The notes beneath the pieces were generated by a model. That model made no database searches, was not told the origin of the DNA, and saw nothing but the letters and a program-made list of their open reading frames with translations. From Haliotis asinina (taxonomy: Eukaryota > Mollusca > Gastropoda > Lepetellida > Haliotidae): DNA of 64,000 nucleotides. The number at the start of each line of letters is the position of its first letter. Position 1 is the stretch's first letter. Positions 57,101 to 64,000 of the stretch are shown in pieces. The position numbers and the translations under genes were made by a program. The stretch spans positions 19,036,001 through 19,100,000 of the forward strand of contig NC_090280.1 of assembly GCF_037392515.1 (NCBI RefSeq). The letters are read 5' to 3'.

Positions 57101-58859
57101 GCTGAGTGTGGCGTTAACCCTACCATAGAGCTGAAATACTGCTGAATGCAGCGTTAACGTGTCATAGAGCTGGAATACAGCTGAGTGCGGCGTTAACCCG
57201 TCACACAGCTGAAATACAGCTGAGTGTGGCGTTAACGCGTCATAGAGCTGAAATGCTGCTGAGTGTGGCGTTAAACCTACCATAGAGCTGGAATGCTGCT
57301 GACTGCAGCGTTAACCCGTAATAGAGCTGGAATACTGCTGAATGCAGCGTTAACCCGTCATAGAGCTGGAATACAGCTGAGTGCGGCGTTAACGCGTCAT
57401 AGAGCTGAAATAAAGCTGAGTGTGGCGTTAACCCTACCATAGAGCTGAAATACAGCTGAGTGCGGCGTTAACCCGTCACACAGCTGAAATACAGCTGAGT
57501 GTGGCGTTAACGCGTCATAGAGCTGGAATACTGCTGAGTGTGGCGTTAACCATACCATAGAGCTGGAATGCTGCTGAATGCAGCGTTAACCCGTCATAGA
57601 TCTGGAATACAGCTGAGTGTGACGTTAACCCTACCACAGAGCTGGAATACTGCTGAGTGCAGCGTTAACCCGTCATAGAGCTGGAATACAGCTGAATGCA
57701 GCGTTAACCCTACCATAGAGCTGGAATACAGCTGAGTGCGGCGTTAACGCGTCATAGAGCTGGAATACTGCTGCGTGTGGCGTTAAACCTACCATAGAGC
57801 TGAAATACAGCTGAATGTGGCGTTAACGCGTCACAGAGCTGGAATACTGCTGAGTGTGACGTTAACCCTACCATAGAGCTGGAATACTGCTGAATGCAGC
57901 GTTAACGCGTCATAGAGCTGGAATACAGCTGAGTGCAGCGTTAACCCTACCATAGAGCTGGAATACAGCTGAGTGTGACGTTAACGCGTCATAGAGCTGG
58001 AATACTGCTGAGTGTGACGTTAACTCTACCATGGAACTGGAATACAGCTGAGTGTAATGTTAACTCTACCACAGAACTGAAACACAGCTGAGTGCGGCGT
58101 TAACGCGTCATAGAGCTGGAATACTGCTGCGTGTGGCGTTAACCCTACCATAGAGCTGGAATACTGCTGAGTGTGGCGTTAACCCTACCATATAGCTGGA
58201 ATACAGCTGAGTGCAGCGTTAACCCTACCATAGAGCTGGAATACAGCTGAGTGTGACGTTAACTCTACCATGGAACTGGAATACAGCTGAGTGTAATGTT
58301 AACTCTACCACAGAACTGAAACACAGCTGAGTGCGGCGTTAACGCGTCATAGAGCTGGAATACTGCTGCGTGTGGCGTTAACCCTACCATAGAGCTGGAA
58401 TACTGCTGAGTGTAATGTTAACTCTACCATAGAACTGGAATACATTTGAGTGCGGTGTTAACGCGCCATAGAGCTAGAATACTGCTGAGTGTGACGTAAC
58501 CCTACCACAGAGCTGGAATACAGCTGAGTGTAATGTTAACTCTACCATAGAGCTGGAATACTGCCGAGCGTGACGTTAACCCGCCGTAGAGCTTCAAAAC
58601 TGCAGAGCGAGGCGTTAGCGGGTCATAGAATTGGAACACTGCTCAGCGCGGTGGTAAACAACCATCCGACAATTTGCTAAACCGAACGATATTGTTCATA
58701 ACGTACTGTAGTGGTTTGAATGTGTACAGAGAATGTGTTGTTCTTTCAGACAACAAAACGACAGGGAAGAGGAGGGTTCCGCGTACAAAGTTATCCAGGA
58801 AAGCAAGTGACGATCAAGTGTCCTTGAAAAACAGGCCCACTATACGGACACGTACTTAG
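46127..58859 (+). CDS. Secreted single V-set Ig-domain protein, four exons (158 aa)
   Basis: Exons 46127-46184, 53256-53342, 53762-53983 and 58750-58859, all joined in phase 1 with GT-AG introns of about 7.1, 0.4 and 4.8 kb. Exon 1 encodes a signal peptide (MSRYQHASVFYFLLWVLHV). Exons 2-3 make one Ig domain: Cys43 in NAIFPCKVENL, Trp56 in SDRVAWFSIT, and LQINNVTVRDGGMYKCMV with Asp99, Tyr103 and Cys105. TTDPVMEQTSILRVI after the second Cys is like the first Ig domain of lachesin/DIP/IgLON proteins (inference from memory). NLT, NVT and NKT are possible N-glycosylation sites. Exon 4 is a basic tail ending RTRT-stop. There is no GPI or membrane segment, so a secreted or truncated product is expected. 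Exons 1-3 are well supported; exon 4 is less so, because more Ig exons could lie beyond the window. Confidence 0.65.
46185..47274. other. Ig gene intron 1, 5' part, no other feature
   Basis: Nothing recognisable before the SINE at 47275. A tail-like GTGAATAAATGTTCTTTTAA near 47106 may be a decayed SINE end. Confidence 0.4.
47275..47395 (+). mobile_element. SINE family B 3' part, in Ig intron 1
   Basis: CTGGATTGTCTGGTGAAAAC, TCGATTATTTACAGACCTCA, then AACGCGGCTTAAAACTAAAT. Confidence 0.8.
47396..47989. other. Intronic sequence, no recognised feature
   Basis: A 97-codon plus frame (47645-47938) shows no known domain. Confidence 0.4.
48044..50400 (-). pseudogene. ORF2 endonuclease-RT remnant
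   Basis: The endonuclease is in 50354-49980: DSGYTYRSRDIVNTSLIDYA, then CSIRDQCHYYTDRFPC, where the usual SDH catalytic motif reads TDR, so the His is lost. The linker (49934-49728) has YRSHLNPYWKTDDLHG. RT motif A is ACLDNEKAFDRIWHAGLF in 48945-48724. Motif B follows in another frame (KKGGGQGRVMPACFFLIFIN), and the catalytic box is VDDTTLLSS at 48579-48553. The post-RT part ends LQLIGKLCNNDCMSITTEIL in 48250-48044. The endonuclease is shorter than usual, suggesting an internal deletion. Confidence 0.85.
50525..51637 (-). pseudogene. ORF1 of the CR1-like element
   Basis: A start at 51637 reads MSLPATPSPANDENDTERIL. A frameshift near 51490 leads into a charged coiled-coil-like stretch (TIEELRLNENQTELISETEH). 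51179-50964 is basic and glutamine-rich. 51010-50525 encodes a folded-looking part, RIVIFNIKADKPFDEVKQLI then VRVTYARLLKKR, as in nucleic-acid-binding ORF1 proteins of LINEs. The frame is broken at least twice. Confidence 0.7.
51884..52045 (-). mobile_element. SINE family B 5' part
   Basis: AGCAGCATGAGCATCGATCT, GCCGATCCCGTCAGTCGCCT, AGGCATGGGTTGCTGAAGGT. No tail is present. Confidence 0.85.
52046..53255. other. Ig gene intron 1, 3' part
   Basis: No repeat or gene recognised. Ends in TTTTTTTGCCTTACAG, a good acceptor for exon 2. Confidence 0.5.
53256..53342 (+). CDS. Ig gene exon 2 (first half of the V-set domain)
   Basis: Between acceptor TTGCCTTACAG and donor GTAAGA. In phase with exon 1 it reads DGASFLNKPSNLTIKRGSNA then IFPCKVENL: strand A, the K/R-G turn and the B-strand Cys. 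The frame stays open beyond the donor, but that extension reads into a SINE. Confidence 0.75.
53450..53556 (-). mobile_element. SINE family A copy in Ig intron 2
   Basis: TATCCCAGCAACAGGACGAC, GGACACTAGAAATGGACTTC, CACCGTACCCATGTGG, then GAAACCGGGTGTTCAGGGTA. Confidence 0.75.
53638..53652. repeat. Poly(C) tract
   Basis: C run in intron 2, downstream of the SINE. Confidence 0.85.
53762..53983 (+). CDS. Ig gene exon 3 (second half of the V-set domain)
   Basis: Acceptor AAATTTCCACAG, donor GTGAGA, phase 1 at both ends. Encodes ETSDRVAWFSITSSKLLSMD through QLQINNVTVRDGGMYKCMVT and TDPVMEQTSILRVI. It contains the core Trp, the D-x-G-x-Y-x-C motif and the closing G strand. Splitting a V-set domain by an intron at this point is known in invertebrate Ig genes. 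Confidence 0.85.
54077..54118. repeat. (GT)n microsatellite bordering the satellite array
   Basis: About 21 GT units, directly followed by the first satellite unit. Confidence 0.97.
54119..58655 (+). repeat. 4.5-kb satellite of about 39-40-bp units, derived from a SINE tail
   Basis: About 115 tandem units, each containing GAGCTGGAATACAGCTGAGT then GCGGCGTTAAC. Units alternate between a 39-bp form ending CCCGTCATA/GCGTCATA and a 40-bp form ending CCCTACCATA. The unit matches the family B SINE 3' tail (AGCTGGAATATTGCTGAGTG then CGGCGTAAAAC). Higher-order copies of 158 bp occur at 56171-56920, and a block of about 1 kb at 54.95 kb recurs at 57.08 kb. Minus frames of 66-79 codons with a 13-residue repeat (PHSAVFQLYDGLT) arise because 39 is divisible by 3. 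The whole array lies in Ig intron 3. Confidence 0.95.
58750..58859 (+). CDS. Ig gene exon 4 (basic C-terminal tail), tentative
   Basis: Acceptor TTGTTCTTTCAG. In phase with exon 3 it reads DNKTTGKRRVPRTKLSRKAS through PTIRTRT then TAG. It is rich in Lys/Arg and has no domain. It starts about 95 bp past the satellite. Confidence 0.45.
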
Positions 58860-59128
58860 ACATTCGTGTTATCTTGCCTGTAATCATCTGCATAATATGT
58901 GTTTGTTAAACATCACATTTTTATAGTGCCCAAAAGTGATGATATTCAAACAGAAGGATTTTTTGTGTGGAATGATGGATGTAAAATGTTAATGTGTCGT
59001 GTTACAACAATGAGATCCCTTGTGACCATCTTGACAAATCGCAGGAAAATGCATCTTGGCTCGCAACATTTAAAGAGATGCTCCCGTTCAACTAAGACAA
59101 TCTCTATTGGCAGACGTCGTCCTGGACA

Positions 59129-59240
59129 GTGAGTGAGTTGGGTGGATGAGTGAGTGAGTGAGTGAGTGAGGGCGAGTTGGTGAGTAACTGAGTGAGGGTG
59201 AGTTGGTGAGTGAGTGAGTGCGTGGGTGAGCGAGTGAGTT
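59129..59240. repeat. (GTGA)n-rich tract
   Basis: GAGTGAGT runs with GGCGAGTTGGTGAGT variants. Likely grown from a SINE 3' end. Confidence 0.85.
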
Positions 59241-59654
59241 AAATTAGTATTTCAGTAATGTCATTAAGTGACCTCTTCACTTTATAGCATATTCCCAAGT
59301 TGTGCAGGTTGAGGGTGTACACTATTTTCTACATGTAACAATCACATGATTTACCTGTTGATATGACAGACCATGGTCGTTACTGAACAATCTCTAATTT
59401 TGTATGTGTTCTTTGATTACTGACACAGAACTGACAAAGACAGTGGTTTATTGTGGTTTATTGTCTTCAAACGCCTTAAGTCGCTTTAGTAAAAGTGTGT
59501 TGGTTTGTCCTATGAAATTTATTCAAGATGAAGCAGTATTTAAAATGTCGCCCGATCTATTCGTTCATGCTAATTTGTCCTGTGATAATGTGCCATCAGT
59601 GTTGCCTTACGTTACGGTAATTCTTATAAACCTTTTTCTCTGATTTGTTCCGTT

Positions 59655-59660
59655 AATAAA
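59655..59660 (+). promoter_or_regulatory. Candidate polyadenylation signal of the Ig gene
   Basis: AATAAA about 800 nt after the tentative stop codon. Confidence 0.3.
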
Positions 59661-59740
59661 CTGACGACGTATTAAAAATAGCATTCTATTGTATTCATTT
59701 TCATTTGTCATGGTTGTTTCGTGTCTTCAAGCTATATGCA

Positions 59741-60417
59741 GCAATCTTCCAGTTATAAATAATACCGTCCGGACCAGGCAATTAAGTGATTGAGATCAGG
59801 AACCTGGGATCTGAACACGGGCCTTTGCGTGTCATTGCGAGGATTATTTTGCTTAAATATATAAAAATTTTAGACAAACTCAGATTCGAAGTGCTTCACA
59901 GCACTATAACACATGTATGGCACTATGAAGTATTTTGACTTTGGGGGGGTCAAATCAAAAACAATATATTTTGAATCTTTAATCCTCGCAAAGTGGATCT
60001 CACCCCCGAAGCCGTCACTCGCCTGTTCATATGGACCAGTTTTGTTTCATTTACTAGTAAGAATTGAAAGCACCATGTAGTGCTGGCTTCCTTTCTTGGC
60101 TCGCTCAACGCTGATGTGCGTTCGTTTTTTGGGTAATATTTGGGCTGCATTTGCTACTCAATTTTCATTTCGATTGCTGAAGTGAGCTTCCTAGATAGTT
60201 ATCGCAACTCTATAACGTTGAATTAGATCGACTACTGCAGCTCATCAAAGAAATCTCTCAACAATGCTATCTTTGCTCGAATCAGAATGATTAACGACGG
60301 TAGTATGCGCTGTCATTGAGCTCAGAAGTGTACAAACAAGGTCAAGGTTGGGAGTTCCACCTTTTCACATATCTGTTTAATCGCTAGATCATGTTTTTTT
60401 TTTAAAATAACGAAACA
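59741..60417. other. Decayed SINE mosaic and unrecognised sequence
   Basis: 59745-59835 carries scraps of B (GTCCGGACCAGGCAATTAAG) and A (GAACACGGGCCTTTGCGTGT). The rest is unremarkable. Confidence 0.45.
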
Positions 60418-60597
60418 TATGATATATTTGAGATTATACTTTCTCAGTTTTCTCAGAGTACAGACTCTAGTACTTTTTCTTGGTTTGAGTTCCATACGGA
60501 ATTCGAAGTCACCATTAGAGCAGGCACCTCTTCCCTAGCACATAATGCAAACTCAGCTGCCTAACCAAAGTAACCCCCGAGACTTTGAATTCCACAT
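60418..60597 (-). mobile_element. SINE family C copy, decayed
   Basis: The minus strand has GGTTAGGCAGCTGAGTTTGC, then a promoter-like GACTTCGAATTCCG and AAAGTACTAGAGTCTGTACT, as in the copies at 1215 and 43002. Confidence 0.75.
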
Positions 60598-60689
60598 ACC
60601 ATTTCTGTCTTCAGAGTTTTCAAGGTAGTTAGTGAAGTAAAGGGGGAAACGATATTATTGAGGCTTTGATTTCACATCGCAGTAAAACA

Positions 60690-60905
60690 CTGTAACTGTA
60701 TTTAGGCAACAACGTACGGTATCAATGGGCTTCATACATTGTTAAAAGGGAGAATCGGGTCTTTGGTCAGTTTTCTGAGTGTGTGAGTTTAATTTTACGA
60801 CGCTCTTAGCAATATTCCAGCAATATCACGGAGGGAATGGGCTCCAAGGTACCCATGTAGAGAAACTATCCCTGGTTTTCCGCGTGACGAGCGGACGCAT
60901 GCTCA
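60690..60905 (-). mobile_element. Two adjacent SINE family A copies
   Basis: A fragment at about 60690-60770 (ATGGGCTTCATACATTG, GGGAGAATCGGGTCTTTGG) is followed by a fuller copy from GTGTGAGTTTAATTTTACGA through TTCCAGCAATATCACGGAGG to CGTGACGAGCGGACGC. Confidence 0.8.
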
Positions 60906-61189
60906 TCCCCACTTACCCAACATGCTGGGGGGATTAAAAGAGATTAACAGTTAAGGGATTAGTGATTGTGCGGGATTGTGAATCAGTTACCTCCTGTTTT
61001 GTACTTTGCAAAATACTTCAAATTGTCTCCTTAAATTAACCTAAGAATCTCAGAGTAATAATGGCGTAAAAAACTGGATGTTCCATCTTAAAATGTGTTA
61101 TTTATATATGCTTTAGGGTGGCAATGGTATGACCCAGGATGTGTTGACCCTAGTACCTTTTGTTGCGTTTTAAGCAACGCTTGATTGAT
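60906..61189. other. Unremarkable spacer
   Basis: No feature recognised. Confidence 0.4.
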
Positions 61190-61592
61190 TGTTTTATTAA
61201 AAATAGCATCATGACATTACTTCCAGTAATAAAATATATACACAGTAATATTAAATGTGAATTTGGATATGAATCATACTTAGATGCTTCACATCCAACT
61301 GTTAGGTTTTTAACTATGTTACGAATTTCGTGTCATTAATTAAAAATTGAAACTGGGCGTTATGAAAATATTGACGGAGAGAAAGAATGCTGCATCTACT
61401 GCAAAGAAAATAAATATAAACGTAATTGAAGATGAATACCATTTTTTTTTAATTTGTCCAAAACATACAGTACATCGAAAACAGCTGATTAAACCTTATT
61501 TTGGAAGAAACCAAGTTTTGGAATTAATAACAAACCCATATAAAGATAGTATTGCAAAATGGTGTAAATACATAAAATTATGCAGGTAAGTA
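61190..61592 (+). pseudogene. 3' end of a CR1-like non-LTR retrotransposon ORF2
   Basis: Plus-strand reading across two frames gives RISCH, a stop, then LKIETGRYENIDGEKECCIY. It then shifts to VIEDEYHFFLICPKHTVHRK and DSIAKWCKYIKLCR. The order IETGRY, CC..C, EDEYHF..CP is the C-terminal region after RT found in CR1-like LINE ORF2 proteins. The 5' part is truncated, as is usual for dead-on-arrival insertions. Confidence 0.8.
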
Positions 61593-63175
61593 CCGAAATG
61601 TTTTGTCCACCCTCGTTTTGTAAAAGTAACATTATGTATATTTCAGTGAATGACCACCATATTCTACCATGTATACAGTGTGAAATGATGATATAACCCA
61701 AGTCTTTACTGAATGAAGAATCGCTTTGGCTGTGACCTAACTTCACCCAGCTCCTCAGGCAGGGCCAGTTCGAGCTATCTCATGACAACCGGTGAGCATG
61801 TTTCACAAGATTACCTAAGCGAACTTTATTCACATCAGTTGCTACTAATCGAATTTTAATTGCGTACGACAAGTATTATAAAGCATGAAGATTTCCTTGT
61901 TTCTCCATTGCACTATGTATTGTTTGTTTTTCACCACACCTGTTTGTGACCTAATCGATTTTTGAGTGTTGAACTCAGCCCACCCGCTTGTGGATGAGTC
62001 CGCTCCCGGACCAGGGGTGTGGTCATAGGGTTGACCCCAGTGGTCAGAGACAGGAATGTCTGTTAGATTGCTTTAACACGTTGTCACACATTTCTAGGTG
62101 TGGGTAAATGTGGTCCCATCTCTCCTGACTCAATATTAGCGAGTCATTCAGAAATTATGTGTTTAATTCTTGTTTAGTTATATTGTGAGGGATATGACTC
62201 AGAGTCTGCCGACTTTACCGTTCACACAGCAAAACCTGTTATCAATAGGCATATACGAGGAAGTTAGTCGTTGTTTGTTAGGGAAAAAGTAGCGAAATAT
62301 CAGCGTGCATCTTATTAAATCAAACGCATCACTAGGCACTATAAAACACGCTGACAATTACTCACTGTTTGTTGCACAAACAACAACACGGAATTTCTGT
62401 ATTTATATCAGTTACAAATATACGAGTGTAGCTGTTAGCTAAATATTTGGTGCTTGAATGGGGCGCACTGCATGAGCTACACTACAGCACAGATCACTTG
62501 CTGACTGAGTCGGACCGTAACTGAAGAGACATTTGACAAATGTGATTGGTTGAAAAAGTGTACGATGTTTATGTTTCTTGAACGCACCCCCATCCATTCA
62601 TTAAAACTGACCACCATATTCGGCATTTAGTGCTGTCATTTTTATTATCATGACTTATGTCTGTACATACATGTGCATGACGGTGCGGACGTGGTCACGT
62701 TGACCAGAAAATGTTTAGACTGCAATCATGTATAAATGGTTCTTGATAATGTTCAGTGTGATGGCGCAAGTATATTCACAAGTGGTCAGCTTCCGTTACG
62801 CAGGGAGAGAACTTTCTGACCGGAATTAAAGACAGGAAATAAGGAATTAAGACTCACTGAATAATTCAAGTAGGGTACCAAGTGACTGTACAGAGATGAA
62901 ATGGTTTAGCAGTCGCCAGAAATACTACAGTATGACTGAAAACAAACTTACACTTGTTCTCCTTTAATACATTACAATGCTTCTAATAAATTTAAAGTTG
63001 AACTTTAATTGCTTTCAAACTAGAAGCATGAAAAAACACCTTATGTCCATGAATACAATATATGACATTTATTTGGCATCATGTGACACAAAGGTTACTG
63101 ATCCCTTTTTTATTTTTTTATTTTTTGTGGTGGCTAAGATTTTAATGAAATAAAGTTTAAACTGACTGACTGAAT
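61593..63175. other. Intergenic, no recognised feature
   Basis: Contains only short frames and no repeat family I recognise. Confidence 0.5.
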
Positions 63176-63265
63176 GAATTTACAGAAATATCACGGCTGG
63201 GGACACCTTAAATGGGTTTCACACACTGCACCGATGAGAGACTCGAACCCGGGTTTTGGTGCGTT
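63176..63265 (-). mobile_element. SINE family A copy, truncated at the tail
   Basis: AATATCACGGCTGGGGACAC, TTCACACACTGCACCGATGA, GACTCGAACCCGGGTTTTGG. Confidence 0.85.
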
Positions 63266-63510
63266 TGATGTTACAAAAATTGAATAATTGAAATCAAATT
63301 CAAAAGATTATTCTAATACATAAAATTTTGTGTGTGCTTTTGTGCGTGCGCGCGTGTGTGAGAGGCTGTTCATGTGTTTGCCACAGTAAAACTAAGTACG
63401 TGTATTGCCTCCTGGATGGCTGTGCTGGTGTTTCATAATACTCTATATAACATTTCCTATTCCAGGCAAATGGCTGTTTCTTTTTCTCTCTTTTGAGAAG
63501 TCATTAAGGA
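63266..63510. other. Unremarkable spacer
   Basis: A short GTGC/GT-rich tract lies at about 63330-63360. Nothing else is seen. Confidence 0.4.
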
Positions 63511-63735
63511 TTGAGTGATTTTAGTTTTACGTCAGTCACTCCAAGATGATTCCAGCTATTTTAATCGTTTCTGGGCCAGACAATCCAGTGATTAAAATTA
63601 TAAGCATCGATCAATACACCTGGGATGCGTTGACATGTGTCAACCAAGTCAACAGTCTGACCACCAGGTGCCGTTCGTCCCCTTTGACAACAAGCATCGG
63701 TTACTGTAGACCAATTCTATCCCGGATCTTCACTC
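63511..63735 (-). mobile_element. SINE family B copy
   Basis: GATTGAGTGATTTTAGTTTT, CAGACAATCCAGTGATTAAA, TGACATGTGTCAACCAAGTC, then TCTATCCCGGATCTTCAC. Confidence 0.9.
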
Positions 63736-63861
63736 GCCATCTCCATTTAGAGGACAGACATATGCACTAAGCGAAACATTGATAAGATTAGGGTTTTGTA
63801 AATATCCTGGACCATACAATCCCGTTCATGATCTCTTACAACAATATCTACATGCGTTCTA

Positions 63862-63950
63862 TAAGTGCAGCCATTTCTGGTGTCTCCCGTGGTGATATTG
63901 CTGGGATATTGCCTAAAAGCGGCATAAAACTGAATTCACACTCACTGAAA
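63862..63950 (+). mobile_element. SINE family A 3' part
   Basis: GCAGCCATTTCTGGTGTCTC, GTGATATTGCTGGGATATTG, CTAAAAGCGGCATAAAACTG, then CACTCACTG. Confidence 0.88.
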
Positions 63951-64000
63951 CTATGCCACATGTTGGTTGTATCCCACCATGATATTACAAAAAATGGGTA

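Larger units (their letters stand above)
58860..59740. other. Probable 3' UTR and downstream flank of the Ig gene
   Basis: AATAAA at 59655-59660 is a candidate poly(A) signal. Frames at 58899-59132 and 59404-59643 have no recognised domain. Confidence 0.35.

Noticed and set aside
54158..57440. Many 60-79 codon frames with a PHSAVFQLYDGLT repeat
   Set aside because: They come from the 39-bp satellite period being divisible by 3; breaks occur wherever a 40-bp unit appears.

Overview
The window is eukaryotic nuclear DNA: sparse genes, many microsatellites, and dozens of interspersed repeats. The commonest repeats have a tail with the (reverse-complement) core GTTTTACGCCGC next to GTGA runs. I recognise these from memory as typical of marine gastropods, especially abalone-like vetigastropods; that is inference, not a database result. 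I see no rRNA or authentic tRNA gene, CRISPR array or prokaryotic operon.

Host genes are few. (1) An apparently complete, intronless-in-the-CDS cytochrome P450 of the CYP2-clan type lies at 7621-9162 (minus), with a splice acceptor one base upstream of its ATG. (2) A spliced plus-strand gene can be put together from four small exons: signal peptide at 46127, two halves of one V-set immunoglobulin domain at 53256 and 53762, and a basic tail at 58750. All three introns are phase 1. The Ig domain resembles the first domain of lachesin/DIP/IgLON-type proteins. (3) A broken Ig-domain exon lies at 35147-35450. (4) Unrecognised gene-like pieces lie at 31257-31940 (minus), 37820-38131 (minus) and in the two arms of a large inverted repeat at 22695-25770.

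Layout: 1-2.6 kb, I/Jockey-type retrotransposon with a SINE nested in it; 3.4-6.5 kb, microsatellites and SINEs; 7.1-9.2 kb, P450; 9.6-9.75 kb, hammerhead-like repeat; 11.6 kb, minisatellite; 13-14.6 kb, a MITE and a Tc1 transposase relic; 15.7-17.1 kb, CR1-like retrotransposon; 17.9-22 kb, SINEs and hammerhead-like relics; 22.7-25.8 kb, large inverted repeat; 27.6-29.2 kb, minisatellites; 30-46 kb, SINEs, small MITEs, minisatellites and gene fragments; 46-59.7 kb, the Ig gene, with an antisense CR1-like element in intron 1 and a 4.5 kb satellite in intron 3; 60-64 kb, SINEs and a retrotransposon 3' end.

The most interesting signal is the intron-3 satellite (54119-58655, unit about 39-40 bp). 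Its unit is nearly the 3' tail of the local SINE families, so a SINE tail seems to have been amplified into a tandem array with higher-order structure inside an Ig gene. Other notable items are Penelope-type hammerhead ribozyme relics, a SINE carrying an inverted copy of its own tail, and the large inverted duplication.

SINE naming used below: families A and B share one 3' tail; strand is given by that tail (plus = tail at the right, ending in CTCACTCAC). Family A has a tRNA-like head, B has an unidentified body, C has a tRNA-Leu-like promoter, and D is another tRNA-like family.
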